From NCBI RefSeq assembly GCF_029784135.1, contig NC_073746.1, positions 72,148,042 to 72,212,041 of the forward strand: a DNA stretch of 64,000 nucleotides, in the 5' to 3' direction. The translations under genes and the position numbers were made by a program. Positions 47,396 to 57,802 of this stretch are shown piece after piece. This stretch comes from Toxorhynchites rutilus septentrionalis (Eukaryota; Arthropoda; Insecta; Diptera; Culicidae). The notes below the pieces were generated by a model. That model ran no database searches. It was not told where the DNA came from and worked only from the letters and a program-made list of their open reading frames with translations. Numbering within the stretch: the first letter of the stretch is position 1; each line of letters opens with the position of its first letter.

Positions 47396-48077
47396 ATCTT
47401 AACCCTACATGCGCATGTTATTTTTAGGGTGAAAGAAGTTTTGTACTCACACTACCTAGGCTTTACGTGCATCTACTTTACCGCCGTTCCACGGTAGGCG
47501 ATGAATGACGAGTCCGTAGGCGTAGATGATGGGACGTAGACGTTGAATGCGCATCCGACGTGTAGTGGTGCCGTGCTGCGCCTTCCCTTGATTCGAGTGA
47601 CGATTCGCGCTTCGCGCGGCCACCTGGTTTGACTGATGTGGTGGCGAAGATCCAATCTTCGATCATGGGGTCAGGATACGGCTCCTTCCTACACACAACA
47701 AAGATTAAAACACCACACATATGCCACAATTAATTTTAGCATCAGCCACATGTCTTGGAGCTCTAAGCTTACCTTTGATTTCGCTAAACGGGAACACAAG
47801 CGAAGAATTACACTTTTCGATTTCTCGGAAAAACTTATTTTAAACTAACTAAACATGAAACAAAGAGACAAAAAAAACAGAAAAAAACCAAAAAAACTTT
47901 AGTCTACTGACTAGCACGTGTAGCCTTTCACCTACGGTACCTTTTTACCGTCCACTCGCGATGCAAAAAAAACTGGTCCGCCCTGCCTATTCCACGGTCG
48001 AAGTCGGAATGGGCAAGCATATCTCAAGATCCTCAGATCAGCGAGACATTCATTGGAACCGGAATTACGTAATAGTT
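47396..48077 (-). repeat. 682-bp inverted repeat, left arm
   Basis: Position x in this arm pairs with 96700-x in the right arm. I found no mismatch over the stretches compared, and all open frames are mirrored exactly. Contains AAAG/GTAAGC and TGTGTAG/GAAGG strings resembling a small intron (84 bp). No protein homology recognised. Confidence 0.9.
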
Positions 48078-48622
48078 CTTCGCCTTCGCCGTAATAGTTT
48101 CGCCTTCGAAAATTTGATTGGTGCAGGCCAATCAAATTTTCGAAAATTAAGCAGGGAATGATGTAGCACGGTACTGATTTCGACTTTTGGAAGCCCCTCG
48201 TTTCGTTATTTTGAATTTCAGATCCAACACAATCTCTCCTGTGTGGATCTGGGATTCTCTCTTCTTTCTATGTATTGGATGTTTGGCAACGCGAGTGCCG
48301 CTCCCGATTTTAGATTTGAGCAACTAGCCATAATGGGTGCTGGATGTGACTGGGCGGCTGTTTTAGCCAAGACACCCACATACCAACACTCCGAAAGACA
48401 CATGCTTTCTTTTTTTTTTGCTATTTTTTCATTTGGATATTTCCCCCAAATAGCAGAGTCTTTCGGCGGGGTTTTCTTGTTCTTCAAATTTCAAAACCCG
48501 GCGAGCGCTTCGACTTGAACTCTGCTCGGGAGGTTAAAGGGTATCGCCCGCGAATGCTTGAATGCGCGACCAATGAAAGCGCAGGGGAATTTCGGTGTGA
48601 ATACGGAATAGTTAACATCGTT
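48078..48622. other. Spacer of the large inverted repeat
   Basis: 545 bp between the arms. Holds a perfect 17-bp hairpin (48105-48144), three CGCCTTCG repeats (48080-48108) and a 73-bp segment (48337-48409) that reappears inverted right after the retrotransposon A-tail at 53389. Not identified. Confidence 0.5.
48105..48144. repeat. Perfect 17-bp hairpin
   Basis: TTCGAAAATTTGATTGG, six-base loop TGCAGG, then the exact reverse complement. Confidence 0.9.
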
Positions 48623-49304
48623 AACTATTACGTAATTCCGGTTCCAATGAATGTCTCGCTGATCTGAGGATCTTGAGATATGCTTGCCCATTCCGACTTC
48701 GACCGTGGAATAGGCAGGGCGGACCAGTTTTTTTTGCATCGCGAGTGGACGGTAAAAAGGTACCGTAGGTGAAAGGCTACACGTGCTAGTCAGTAGACTA
48801 AAGTTTTTTTGGTTTTTTTCTGTTTTTTTTGTCTCTTTGTTTCATGTTTAGTTAGTTTAAAATAAGTTTTTCCGAGAAATCGAAAAGTGTAATTCTTCGC
48901 TTGTGTTCCCGTTTAGCGAAATCAAAGGTAAGCTTAGAGCTCCAAGACATGTGGCTGATGCTAAAATTAATTGTGGCATATGTGTGGTGTTTTAATCTTT
49001 GTTGTGTGTAGGAAGGAGCCGTATCCTGACCCCATGATCGAAGATTGGATCTTCGCCACCACATCAGTCAAACCAGGTGGCCGCGCGAAGCGCGAATCGT
49101 CACTCGAATCAAGGGAAGGCGCAGCACGGCACCACTACACGTCGGATGCGCATTCAACGTCTACGTCCCATCATCTACGCCTACGGACTCGTCATTCATC
49201 GCCTACCGTGGAACGGCGGTAAAGTAGATGCACGTAAAGCCTAGGTAGTGTGAGTACAAAACTTCTTTCACCCTAAAAATAACATGCGCATGTAGGGTTA
49301 AGAT
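48623..49304 (+). repeat. 682-bp inverted repeat, right arm
   Basis: Mirror of 47396-48077. It runs directly into the 5' region of the R4-type element, so it may be that element's 5' UTR. The left arm would then be the 5' part of an opposed copy or a 5' inversion. Contains an intron-like GT-AG interval at 48928-49011. Confidence 0.9.
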
Positions 49305-52300
49305 TGGTTCTCAAATGGGGATCAACATAGGGTAGGAGCCTGCCTGTTGGTCTCAAATGTTCCTATCTCACGCCTCCACGAAGATCATATGACGACATTT
49401 TTAGATCGGGCGTGAACTGGAAACACACACCTGGTCTTGGCTCCGAGAACGGGTGTCGAAAGTGGCTAAGTGAGGGGGTGCGAGCGAGTCAGAGCGCTAT
49501 ATCTCTCCCGGGGAAGGCCTCCCGGGTCATGGAGGCCTTGCCAACCCGCTGTCTCCCGGGCAAAGGAGATACACCCAATAAAATGGAGCTACGATCACGA
49601 AGAATAATTAGAATGCGATCACCCGAGGAGGGTCCCCGAACTGGAGCTGGTCCTGGAACGGGCGTAAGAGCGAGCGGCCAGCGGCTGGAGGGCGATGTGC
49701 AAGAGCGGGCCACCAGCCGGGTTCAACCCGAAGAGCTACCGCCACACGGAAACAGCAGCCATCGACATCACCCAAGAAACGCTGCGCCTACGAGACGTGT
49801 TGCGACTGCCAGACGACAGTCGTCCACACTTGTGGGTACCACTAGGCGCCGGATCATGTGGACACACGAAATGAATGAATTCGTGATCCGCGCCTATTAC
49901 ATCTGCACTGCTTTGGAGACGGACATGAGCGGTCGCCCTCGAATACTAACAATGTTCGAGGAAGCGTATCCAGAGTTCGTCGGGAGGCTTGATCAGAACG
50001 CGATGAACGCGAGGCGTAGAGCGATAGTACGCAACAACATGCTCTCCCAAACGCAAATCGACGAGATCAAGCAGCAGGTGCAGAGAGAAATAAGCTCCAG
50101 GAACAACAGAGCAAGCGATGTGTCGAGACGAAGTTCAGTACGGCTGAGCAATTCATTCGCGAGTGGGGCACGCGAATCAGCACCAGTGGAGGCCACAGTA
50201 CAACAACCCCCTGAGCCGGAAGACCCACAGCCAGATCAACAACTACTACGCGATCTGGTCTTCCACTACGACGAGGCGATCTCACAGTTCCGCGACACAG
50301 ACCCATTGTCGCGCCCCAGGATCCCGAAGTTGCAGCATTCCCGCAGGCTGACAAGTGCAGTAAAGCTCATGAACGAGCACGTTCTTCCGCTGCACTTGGT
50401 TGATGCTGAGAACATGGAGGAGCTGCAACTGAAAGTGTACTGTGCTGCTGTGGCGACCGCCAAAAGTTTAGGATACCGTATTAGGCCAAGAGGCGGACTG
50501 CTCCAACATCTCCGTGAAAGGCGTGAGCCTCCATGGCGAAGGAGATTGGAGCAACGGATCCTAAACAAGCGCGCCGCAATTGGAAGACTGATGGCGTACA
50601 AAAGAGGCAGCAGATCGGCGAAATTATGTCGCCAAGTTGCTGTGATCGTGCGGCCTACTGAACTTCGCCAGCTGGGAGCTCACCAGCTGACGGAAAAACT
50701 CGACACACTGGTACAGCAATTGAGCGTCCTAACTAAACGGCTGAAACGTTACTCTGACTCTGCAAAGCGCCAGGAACAAAATCGGATGTTCAGAGATAAC
50801 GAAAAAGCGTTCTACGACCACATTAGCGACGAGAAGCCCGACTACCGCGAAGGTTTGCCAGATATTAGCGATGTGACGAACTTCTGGGCTGGTATTTGGG
50901 AGACCCCAGTAGAACATCGCGACGGGCAAATGTGGTTAAGACGGGAGGAGGAGAGTTGTGGTGAAATTGGAGAGATGCCAGCTATCATCGTCGGAGAGAA
51001 CGATGTCCGCGAAGCCTCGCGGTACCTGAGGAACTGGGCAGCACCGGGCCCCGATGGTGTCCAGAACTTTTGGCACAAGAAGCTGACCGTCGCACATCCA
51101 AAGATAGCTGAGTGCTTCAACAAGGTGCTACGTGACCCACACAACCTTCCTGAATTCGCCACCCGTGGCGTCACCTTCCTCCTCCCGAAAGACAGCAACA
51201 CATTGAACCCATCAAAGTACAGACCGATAACGTGCCTATCGAGTCTGTACAAAATACTGAGCAGCATAATTACCGCCAAAGTTTCTGCTCACTGCGAACA
51301 GCATCACATCATCGCAGAAGAGCAGAAAGGATGCAGGAAAAATACGCATGGCTGCAAAGACCAGGCCATCATCGACGCAGCCATAGTCGGCCAGGCGGTA
51401 TATAACCAGCGGAACCTAAGTATGGCCTACATCGATTACAGGAAGGCTTATGACTCCATACCTCACTCGTTTCTCGTCCGGGTATTGGGGCTATACAAGA
51501 TTGATCCCGTCGTCGTTAGGTTCCTGCAGCATGCGATGAGGCAGTGGAGCACGTCTCTGCACCTCAGTGATGGGGAAAATGTGTTGCAGTCTAGAACGCT
51601 GCAGATAAAGAGGGGGATATTCCAAGGCGACTCTTTCAGCCCGCTTTGGTTTTGTCTGGCACTGAACCCCCTCAGTAGGACGCTCAATAGAAACGGTCAT
51701 GGCTATAAAATAAGGTATGGCGACGGCGCCCACGAAGAAGTGACCCATACCTTCTACATGGATGATCTCAAGGTCTACGCTGATTCACGTCAGCGTCTAG
51801 GTGTAGCTATCCGGGTTGTCGAAGACATAAGCAGGGACATCTGCATGGAGTTCGGCCTCGACAAGTGCCGCTGTGTCCATCTGCTGAAAGGGCAGCTTAC
51901 CGAATCCGGAGGTTACGAGGTCTATGACGGCGAGTTCATAAGAGACATGGTTCGTGGCGAATCCTATAAATATCTTGGATTCCGACAGCTCACCGGGATT
52001 CGCCACTCCGACATCAAGACGGAGCTGCGAGACAAGTTCTTGAGTCGAGTGAACTGTGTCCTGAGGACTTTCCTCAACGCGGGGAACAAGGTACGCGCGA
52101 TCAACACATTCGCGGTTCCCCTGCTGACCTTCAGTTTTGGTGTAGTCAAATGGAGCAAAACTGACCTAGAGGACCTTGAGAGGAGGATGAGGAAAGCATT
52201 TAAAGAGGCCGGAATGCACCATCCTCAATCGGCACTGGAGAGAGTTTCACTGCCACGCAAAGAAGGGGGACTTGGAATCGTCGACATTTCTGCACTGTGT

Positions 52301-53388
52301 GTTGCCCAGGTACGACAACTGCGCGAGTACTTCGCAGAACGCCCCAACCAAAACGCGCTATACCGGGCTGTCTGCGCCGCCGACAGAGGATACAGCGCTC
52401 TGCACTTGGCGCAAGCGGAGTACCAACTCAACTGCAATCTGCAGACAGTGGAGGAGAAGATTGCAGCTTGGAAGCAGAAGGCAGTGCATGGTGCCCACCC
52501 CCATCAACTGGACCGGCCACACGTCGACAAGGCCGCATCTAATCTGTGGCTAACGCGTGGTGAACTCTCTTCAGTAGTAGAAGCCGACATGATAGCCATC
52601 CAGGACAGGATAATGCCGACGAGAAACTGCAGGCGGTACGTCTGGAATCAAGACGTTGATGACATTTGCCGGATGTGTCATCAACCAGGTGAAAACATAG
52701 AGCACATTATGGGAGGCTGTCCCGTTTTGGCCAACGCAGCCTACACCGAGCGCCACAACAACGTGGCCCGTATTGTTCATCGACAACTGGCGCTCCAATG
52801 TGCTCTACTGGAAGACAACGTACCAAACTACCGGTACCTGCCTGCACCTGTCCTGGAAAATGACCGTTTCAAGCTGTACTGGGATCGCACTGTTCTGACC
52901 GACCTCTCGATCCACCACAACCGCCCAGATATAATGGTTTACGACAAGAGCGACCGCAAAGTCACCATCATCGATGTCGCTATTCCACTGAACCAGAATC
53001 TGGAGGAGACCCACGGTCGCAAAATCTGCAAGTACCGACCATTGGCCGTGGAGCTCAAGGAACTGTGGGGGCTAAGGGAGGTCCCAAGAATTGTTCCAGT
53101 CGTTCTCTCTGGAACTGGAATTATCCCGAAGACACTTCTGGAAGCGCTAAAGGTGTTGAACATGGAGAAGGAATTGGCCGGCATCCAAAAGTCGGTCATC
53201 CTTAGCACCTGCGCGATTGTCCGACAATTCCTCGGTCAGGACTAAAACAGCACGAGCATGCAGATACGTGCATTCCGCAGAGCCTAGTCCCCCTTTGGCA
53301 TTCAGTAGCCCGGGGGCAGGTGAAAATTCTGGCTAGGTTCGCCTAGTTAAGAAGTGAGATAAGTCTGCCAAAAAAAAAAAAAAAAAAA
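49305..53388 (+). mobile_element. R4/Dong-type non-LTR retrotransposon, apparently intact
   Basis: Single long ORF with reverse transcriptase and C-terminal restriction-like endonuclease, a 3' UTR and an 18-A tail (53371-53388). The 5' border is uncertain: 49305 if the inverted-repeat arm is foreign, 48623 if the arm is the 5' UTR. No disabling mutation was seen, and the element could be recently inserted. Confidence 0.85.
49412..53245 (+). CDS. R4-type retrotransposon polyprotein (Myb-like, RT, REL endonuclease)
   Basis: 1277 codons from the first ATG; a later ATG (49583 or 49607) could also be used. Residues about 145-220 ('WTHEMNEFVIRAYYICTALE') form a Myb-like DNA-binding region as in R4/Dong ORFs. 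The RT spans about 535-900, with 'AAPGPDGVQNFW', 'YIDYRKAYDSIPH', 'GIFQGDSFSPLWF' and the catalytic FYMDD at 781-785. A CCHC knuckle lies at C1086, C1089, H1098, C1103. A PD-(D/E)xK restriction-like endonuclease follows, with RPD at 1171-1173 and 'VTIIDVAIP' including D1188. The protein would nick a genomic target and reverse-transcribe its own mRNA there. All motifs are present with no stop, so it may be active or recently so. The region is more GC-rich than its surroundings. Confidence 0.92.
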   Translation: MNWKHTPGLGSENGCRKWLSEGVRASQSAISLPGKASRVMEALPTRCLPGKGDTPNKMELRSRRIIRMRSPEEGPRTGAGPGTGVRASGQRLEGDVQERATSRVQPEELPPHGNSSHRHHPRNAAPTRRVATARRQSSTLVGTTRRRIMWTHEMNEFVIRAYYICTALETDMSGRPRILTMFEEAYPEFVGRLDQNAMNARRRAIVRNNMLSQTQIDEIKQQVQREISSRNNRASDVSRRSSVRLSNSFASGARESAPVEATVQQPPEPEDPQPDQQLLRDLVFHYDEAISQFRDTDPLSRPRIPKLQHSRRLTSAVKLMNEHVLPLHLVDAENMEELQLKVYCAAVATAKSLGYRIRPRGGLLQHLRERREPPWRRRLEQRILNKRAAIGRLMAYKRGSRSAKLCRQVAVIVRPTELRQLGAHQLTEKLDTLVQQLSVLTKRLKRYSDSAKRQEQNRMFRDNEKAFYDHISDEKPDYREGLPDISDVTNFWAGIWETPVEHRDGQMWLRREEESCGEIGEMPAIIVGENDVREASRYLRNWAAPGPDGVQNFWHKKLTVAHPKIAECFNKVLRDPHNLPEFATRGVTFLLPKDSNTLNPSKYRPITCLSSLYKILSSIITAKVSAHCEQHHIIAEEQKGCRKNTHGCKDQAIIDAAIVGQAVYNQRNLSMAYIDYRKAYDSIPHSFLVRVLGLYKIDPVVVRFLQHAMRQWSTSLHLSDGENVLQSRTLQIKRGIFQGDSFSPLWFCLALNPLSRTLNRNGHGYKIRYGDGAHEEVTHTFYMDDLKVYADSRQRLGVAIRVVEDISRDICMEFGLDKCRCVHLLKGQLTESGGYEVYDGEFIRDMVRGESYKYLGFRQLTGIRHSDIKTELRDKFLSRVNCVLRTFLNAGNKVRAINTFAVPLLTFSFGVVKWSKTDLEDLERRMRKAFKEAGMHHPQSALERVSLPRKEGGLGIVDISALCVAQVRQLREYFAERPNQNALYRAVCAADRGYSALHLAQAEYQLNCNLQTVEEKIAAWKQKAVHGAHPHQLDRPHVDKAASNLWLTRGELSSVVEADMIAIQDRIMPTRNCRRYVWNQDVDDICRMCHQPGENIEHIMGGCPVLANAAYTERHNNVARIVHRQLALQCALLEDNVPNYRYLPAPVLENDRFKLYWDRTVLTDLSIHHNRPDIMVYDKSDRKVTIIDVAIPLNQNLEETHGRKICKYRPLAVELKELWGLREVPRIVPVVLSGTGIIPKTLLEALKVLNMEKELAGIQKSVILSTCAIVRQFLGQD

Positions 53389-53461
53389 GAAAGCATGAGT
53401 CTTTCGGAGTGTTGGTATGTGGGTGTCTTGGCTAAACCAGCCGCCCAGTCACATCCAGCAC
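53389..53461 (+). repeat. 73-bp segment repeated at 48337-48409 (inverted)
   Basis: Starts GAAAGCATGAGTCTTTCGGA directly after the A-tail and matches the reverse complement of 48409-48337 with two substitutions. In both places an A-run precedes it. It separates the R4-type element from the truncated env of the gypsy element. Confidence 0.85.
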
Positions 53462-54372
53462 ATATAAACATGGCGTTGGCTTTGGAACAAGCGCTTTTTA
53501 ACATGAATGATTTCTGTCCTTTCAAATAAAACTGTGTTTGTAGGTGGACTCTGTGGTGATCTACAATGACTGGTTCAATGAAGTTGAGGGTGTACTGTAC
53601 ATTTTTGATCCTGGGTATCTTCAGTATGTACATGAAAATTTCGTTGTTTAATACTGCGTAGGCATTGGCAGTACTAAGTATGCTATCGACCGAGTTAAGC
53701 CCGAAACCGTCATTAATGAGGGAATGATGAATGGTTTCCAATTCGTCGAGGTGAATGATGCGGCTGCTTGGGATACTCCGTCTCGCTAGTGTGATCGCCT
53801 CTTCGATTATGTCTAAGTAGTATAATAGCTCATCAATTTTGAATATTAATTCTAATACATCAAAGCCCTCTAAGGAATGTATTACATTTTCCTCAATTTC
53901 CAGTATGACGTTAATTGCTTTTGTAATGTTGCTCATTCGTGAATCGAAAGCACTATTGATTCTTATTTGCTTGTTATTCTCGCTAATTAATGAATTTAAT
54001 GACGAATTTATAATCTTAAGGTCGTCTGCATCAGGGCTTCCCGATACGTATTTCCAGGCCTTTCCGAGAGATTCCCATCGTTTTCTCCTACGTAGTGGTT
54101 TTATTCGGTTGTAACTCAAGTTTATTTTGTCTAATTTTGCTTTAACTATTGACTTAAAAGGCGTTTGATTCGACAATCTCTCCATAGAAACGGCGTTAAA
54201 GTTTTCTACAATTGTTCCAATTGAGGTCAAGTTTATGGGGTGCACACTTCGCAGAGAACTAGTGCTTATTTTAGCGGGTCCTAACGGAACTATAATGATC
54301 GGACTCTGATCCAGGGTATGAATTCTCAAGTCTGAAGTGGCCATCCCTACCAGCGTAAGGAGCCACAGTATT
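53462..54372 (-). pseudogene. Errantivirus-like envelope gene, 3' truncated
   Basis: The minus-strand frame starts with a hydrophobic signal-like stretch just after a splice acceptor (TTTTCTTGCAG, ending 54373) and an ATG at 54344. About 80 residues in lies a dibasic RRRKR furin-type site, followed by a heptad-rich region, as in insect errantivirus/baculovirus F-like envelope proteins. These are type I fusion glycoproteins expressed from a spliced RNA. At 53462 the frame leaves env homology and enters the 73-bp repeat, so the transmembrane anchor and the 3' LTR are missing. The protein could not be membrane-anchored. The env assignment rests on layout and position after pol. Confidence 0.72.
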
Positions 54373-54397
54373 CTGCAAGAAAATATAAAGTGTTGTT

Positions 54398-57300
54398 TTA
54401 GTTAGCTCTTTTCATATCTAATTTGTGAATTTTGATAGCCTTTTCATCTGTTACAGTTTTGCTGGTTTGACTTTGGATTTTAATTGGCCTAAATCTATTG
54501 GTGTAAGGGGTCGGCTTTCCTTTCCCTTTTACTAAAGCTTCACTGATGGTGAGGTTTTCATATTCTTTATTGTTTTGACTTTCATTTTTCTGATTGTGTG
54601 TCCTCGCTTCTAACGCAATATTTTCCCTGGCAGTTAGTATTATTTTTGCTTTCTGTGTATTTATATCCTCCGGGTTCAATGAATGAGAATTTCCAAAAAT
54701 TATATCCCTAGGTCTTAATTTCGTAGTTGAATGTTTGGTATCGTTATATAGGGCAGTTACTATGGAGAGCCCTTCGTATAAGGTTAGTTCTTCAAGTTTT
54801 CTCCTGTTTGACATGTACATTTCTAAAAGCGTGTTGTGGTATCTCTCGACAATGCCATTGCTGTTACTAGTACTGGCAAAGTGTATATCAATATTTTGAT
54901 TTTGGAGAAAGGTTTTGAATTTTGAGCTTCTGAAAGATGTGGCTTGATCACATGTTATAGTTTTTGGTAGGCCGAAAATTTTAAAGTATTTTGTAATTAC
55001 TTCGATCAGCTCATCCGCCGTTTCATTCTGGATTTTGAAAATTTGGGCAAATTTGGAAAATGCGTCAACAAGGGTAAGGAATTTTTCACCCTCCTTGACG
55101 TATACGTCAATGAAAATGTTCTCTAATGGTTTGTCGTATGCTCTTCGAGTTATTGGAATTTTGAAGGGACGTCGTTCGTATTTCGCGAACTTGCAGTCCT
55201 CACAATTTTTTGCGAATGATTTGATCTTCGTAATCATATCGGGGAAGAAAACTGACTGACGAATCTCCTCGTATGTGAGCTTCCAACTTCTGTGGTTAAA
55301 ATTATGGCTCTTACGAATAAATTCCTCTTGATCAGTTTTAGAAATAAGATCAGGGAGTTTTAGATTGCAAAATTGTACTTTCATGCCTTTGAATTGATCT
55401 TTCATTATTTTAGAACACAATTGTGCAATCTCTAGGGGAGCGAATATACCATTGGATATGGTCGGGGAAAGATAACTTTTAAGAATGTTTCGGATTTCAT
55501 CTTCGGAATATTCTCCACGGTTGAAAGTATGCCTGCTGTAACCTGAAAATATAGAATAAAATATGTGAGCCGATTTTCTAGGATCGTTTGACACATTAAT
55601 TATCAGCTGATTCCTAAACTTGTTAATTATTTCTGGTCCATATATCGGGTCATTTTCATAAAGCTCGTTTTGCAAAACGGTTTGAATATTTAGTTCAGAT
55701 TCGTCAGCTCGTGGTATCCGGGATAAACCATCGGCCACTACATTTTGTTTTCCTTTTTTGTAAACCAACTGGAAATCGAATTGCTCCAGGTATAGCCGTT
55801 GGCGAGTCACTCGTCCTGTAGCATCTGTTAACTTGATTTCCTTAGTAAGAGGCTCATGATCTGTGTATATGGTAAACTGCCTACCATACAGATATGGCCG
55901 GAACTTTTTAGCTGCAAAATAGATAGCTAACAGTTCCTTGGCGGTGGCAGAATATTTCTCTTCCGCCTTTGTCAATGTTCTTGATAGATAGGCAATGGGT
56001 TTTTCACCTCCATTCACTATCTGTGTGAGGACCGCCCCGATCGCAAAGTTTGACGCGTCCGTAGTCAAAACGAACGGCTCGTCAAAATTGGGGTAGTGCA
56101 ATAAGAGATCCGAACTCATTATATTTTTCAATTCAGTAAAGGCTTTTTCATATTCCGGAGTAATTTCTATGGATTTGGTTTTTCGACGAAGCACACTTGT
56201 CATCGGCTTTGCGATTTTAGCAAAGTCGGGAATGAATCTTCTATAGTATGAAATTGTTCCAAGGAAGGATTTTAGTTCCTTCGGGGTTTTCGGAAGAGGC
56301 CAGTTTTTCACTGCTTCAACCTTCTTGAGATTAGGTTTAACCCCTTCCGTAGTAACCACGTGACCGAGGAATTCAACTTCTTTACGAAGGAATTCCGACT
56401 TGTCACACTGAACTCTAAGGTTTGCTTCCTATAGAGTTTTTAAAACCTTTTGAATGTCTTTCATGTGCTCTTCCAAAGAGCTGGAAAAAATTATGATGTC
56501 GTCCATATAGACGAAACATCTAATACCTAAATGTTTCCGTAATACCGAATCCATCAGGCGTTGGAATGTTGCGGGCGCATTCTTCAATCCGAACGGCATC
56601 CGCACAAATTCGTATTTCCCATGATCGACGTTAAACGCCGTTTTTGGGATGTCAGCTGGGTCTACCTCTATTTGGTGGAACCCGCTGGCCAGGTCGAGCA
56701 CAGAGAAATACTGCGCATTTCCTAGACGATCCAAAATTTCGCTGATTTCCGGTATTGGATACCGATCAGACGGTGTGATTTTATTTAATTTTCTGTAATC
56801 TACCACTATGCGGTACTTTTTCGCACCTGAGTTGTCGACCTTCTTAGGTACGACCCAAATAGGAGAAGTCCAGGCAGATGAAGACTCTCTAATAATGCCT
56901 GTATCCAACATCTTTTGGATTTGTTCACTCACTATTTCTCTTAGATGGTACGGATATTTATATGTCTTTTGGTGTATTGGCTTGTTATCGGTGGTCTCTA
57001 TTCTATGCTTTACTTGATGTGTAAAGGCAAGTTTTTGACCTTCCTGGAAGAAGATGCTTTTGAATGGCTGTAAGGTCTTTGCAAGAAGTTTGACCTCCCC
57101 TTTATTTAGATGATCCGCAGGGAAATTCAAATTCTCTTTTGGATTATCGGTTTTTATAAGAAAGTCTTTATTTTCGAATGGTTTCGACAATATAGGCTTC
57201 GGTAGGCCTTTTGAATGTACATGAACCATCGCACTATTATTCTTTGCCAAGTAAAGTCCCGGTTGGACTGAAACATTTGCAGTAATGTTAAGCTCATCTT

Positions 57301-57802
57301 CGATTAGAAACGTTCCATCTTGTAAAGTTGGAATCTTCATGAAAGTTTCGAAATTTTCGTGAAAATTCATGGAAGAAGGGAAATACCGGTAAAATTGGTA
57401 CGTAGATTTCCCAATAATCAACTCGTGTTTATCTGTATTGATCACGGCTTTCAAGGCTGCTAAGTTTTCGTACCCTATGAGCCCGTCAAAAAATTTATGA
57501 AATTTAAACACATGAAATGGTAGTGCTCTGTTGACATCTTTCGGAAAAAGATTCGCGTGCACCACTTTATCCAAAATAAATTTTCCATTTTTGTTCGTGA
57601 CGATGGCTGGCTGATCAGTCACTTTTGCGTTTGCCACATGTTCTGGATTCATATACGATTTGTTCGCACCTGTGTCTATCAAGAATTTTAAGATTCCCTT
57701 GTTAGATCGGTAGCGAATGTAAGGAATGAAATTGTTCAAGTTATTGTCTGGTCTTCCTCTCCTCTGTGAAAATTTACTTCGCGTGTATTTTGCACTTCGC
57801 AC
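54398..57802 (-). pseudogene. Ty3/gypsy pol, one in-frame stop
   Basis: Two open stretches in the same frame (57802-56429 and 56428-54398) are separated only by a TAG at 56431-56429. Order on the minus strand is aspartic protease (DTGA near 57675), reverse transcriptase (YMDD near 56500), RNase H (about 56100-55750), then integrase with an HHCC-type zinc region (about 55290-55190) and the D,D,E core (about 55120-54830). The length suits an errantivirus pol. The stop falls in the late RT, so downstream enzymes would not be made from this copy. It begins overlapping gag in a different frame and ends just before the env acceptor. Confidence 0.9.

Noticed and set aside
47478..47729. Mirrored 83-codon ORFs in the inverted-repeat arms
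   Set aside because: No recognisable protein family, and the upstream context looks untranslated or intronic.
48130..48190. Resemblance of CGAAAATTAAGCAG to the 5S rRNA internal promoter
   Set aside because: Only about 13 bases match; the flanking sequence does not fold or align as 5S rRNA.
56429..56431. TAG in pol as a programmed readthrough codon
   Set aside because: Gag-pol expression here already has a slippery site; a stop inside the RT is more simply an inactivating mutation.
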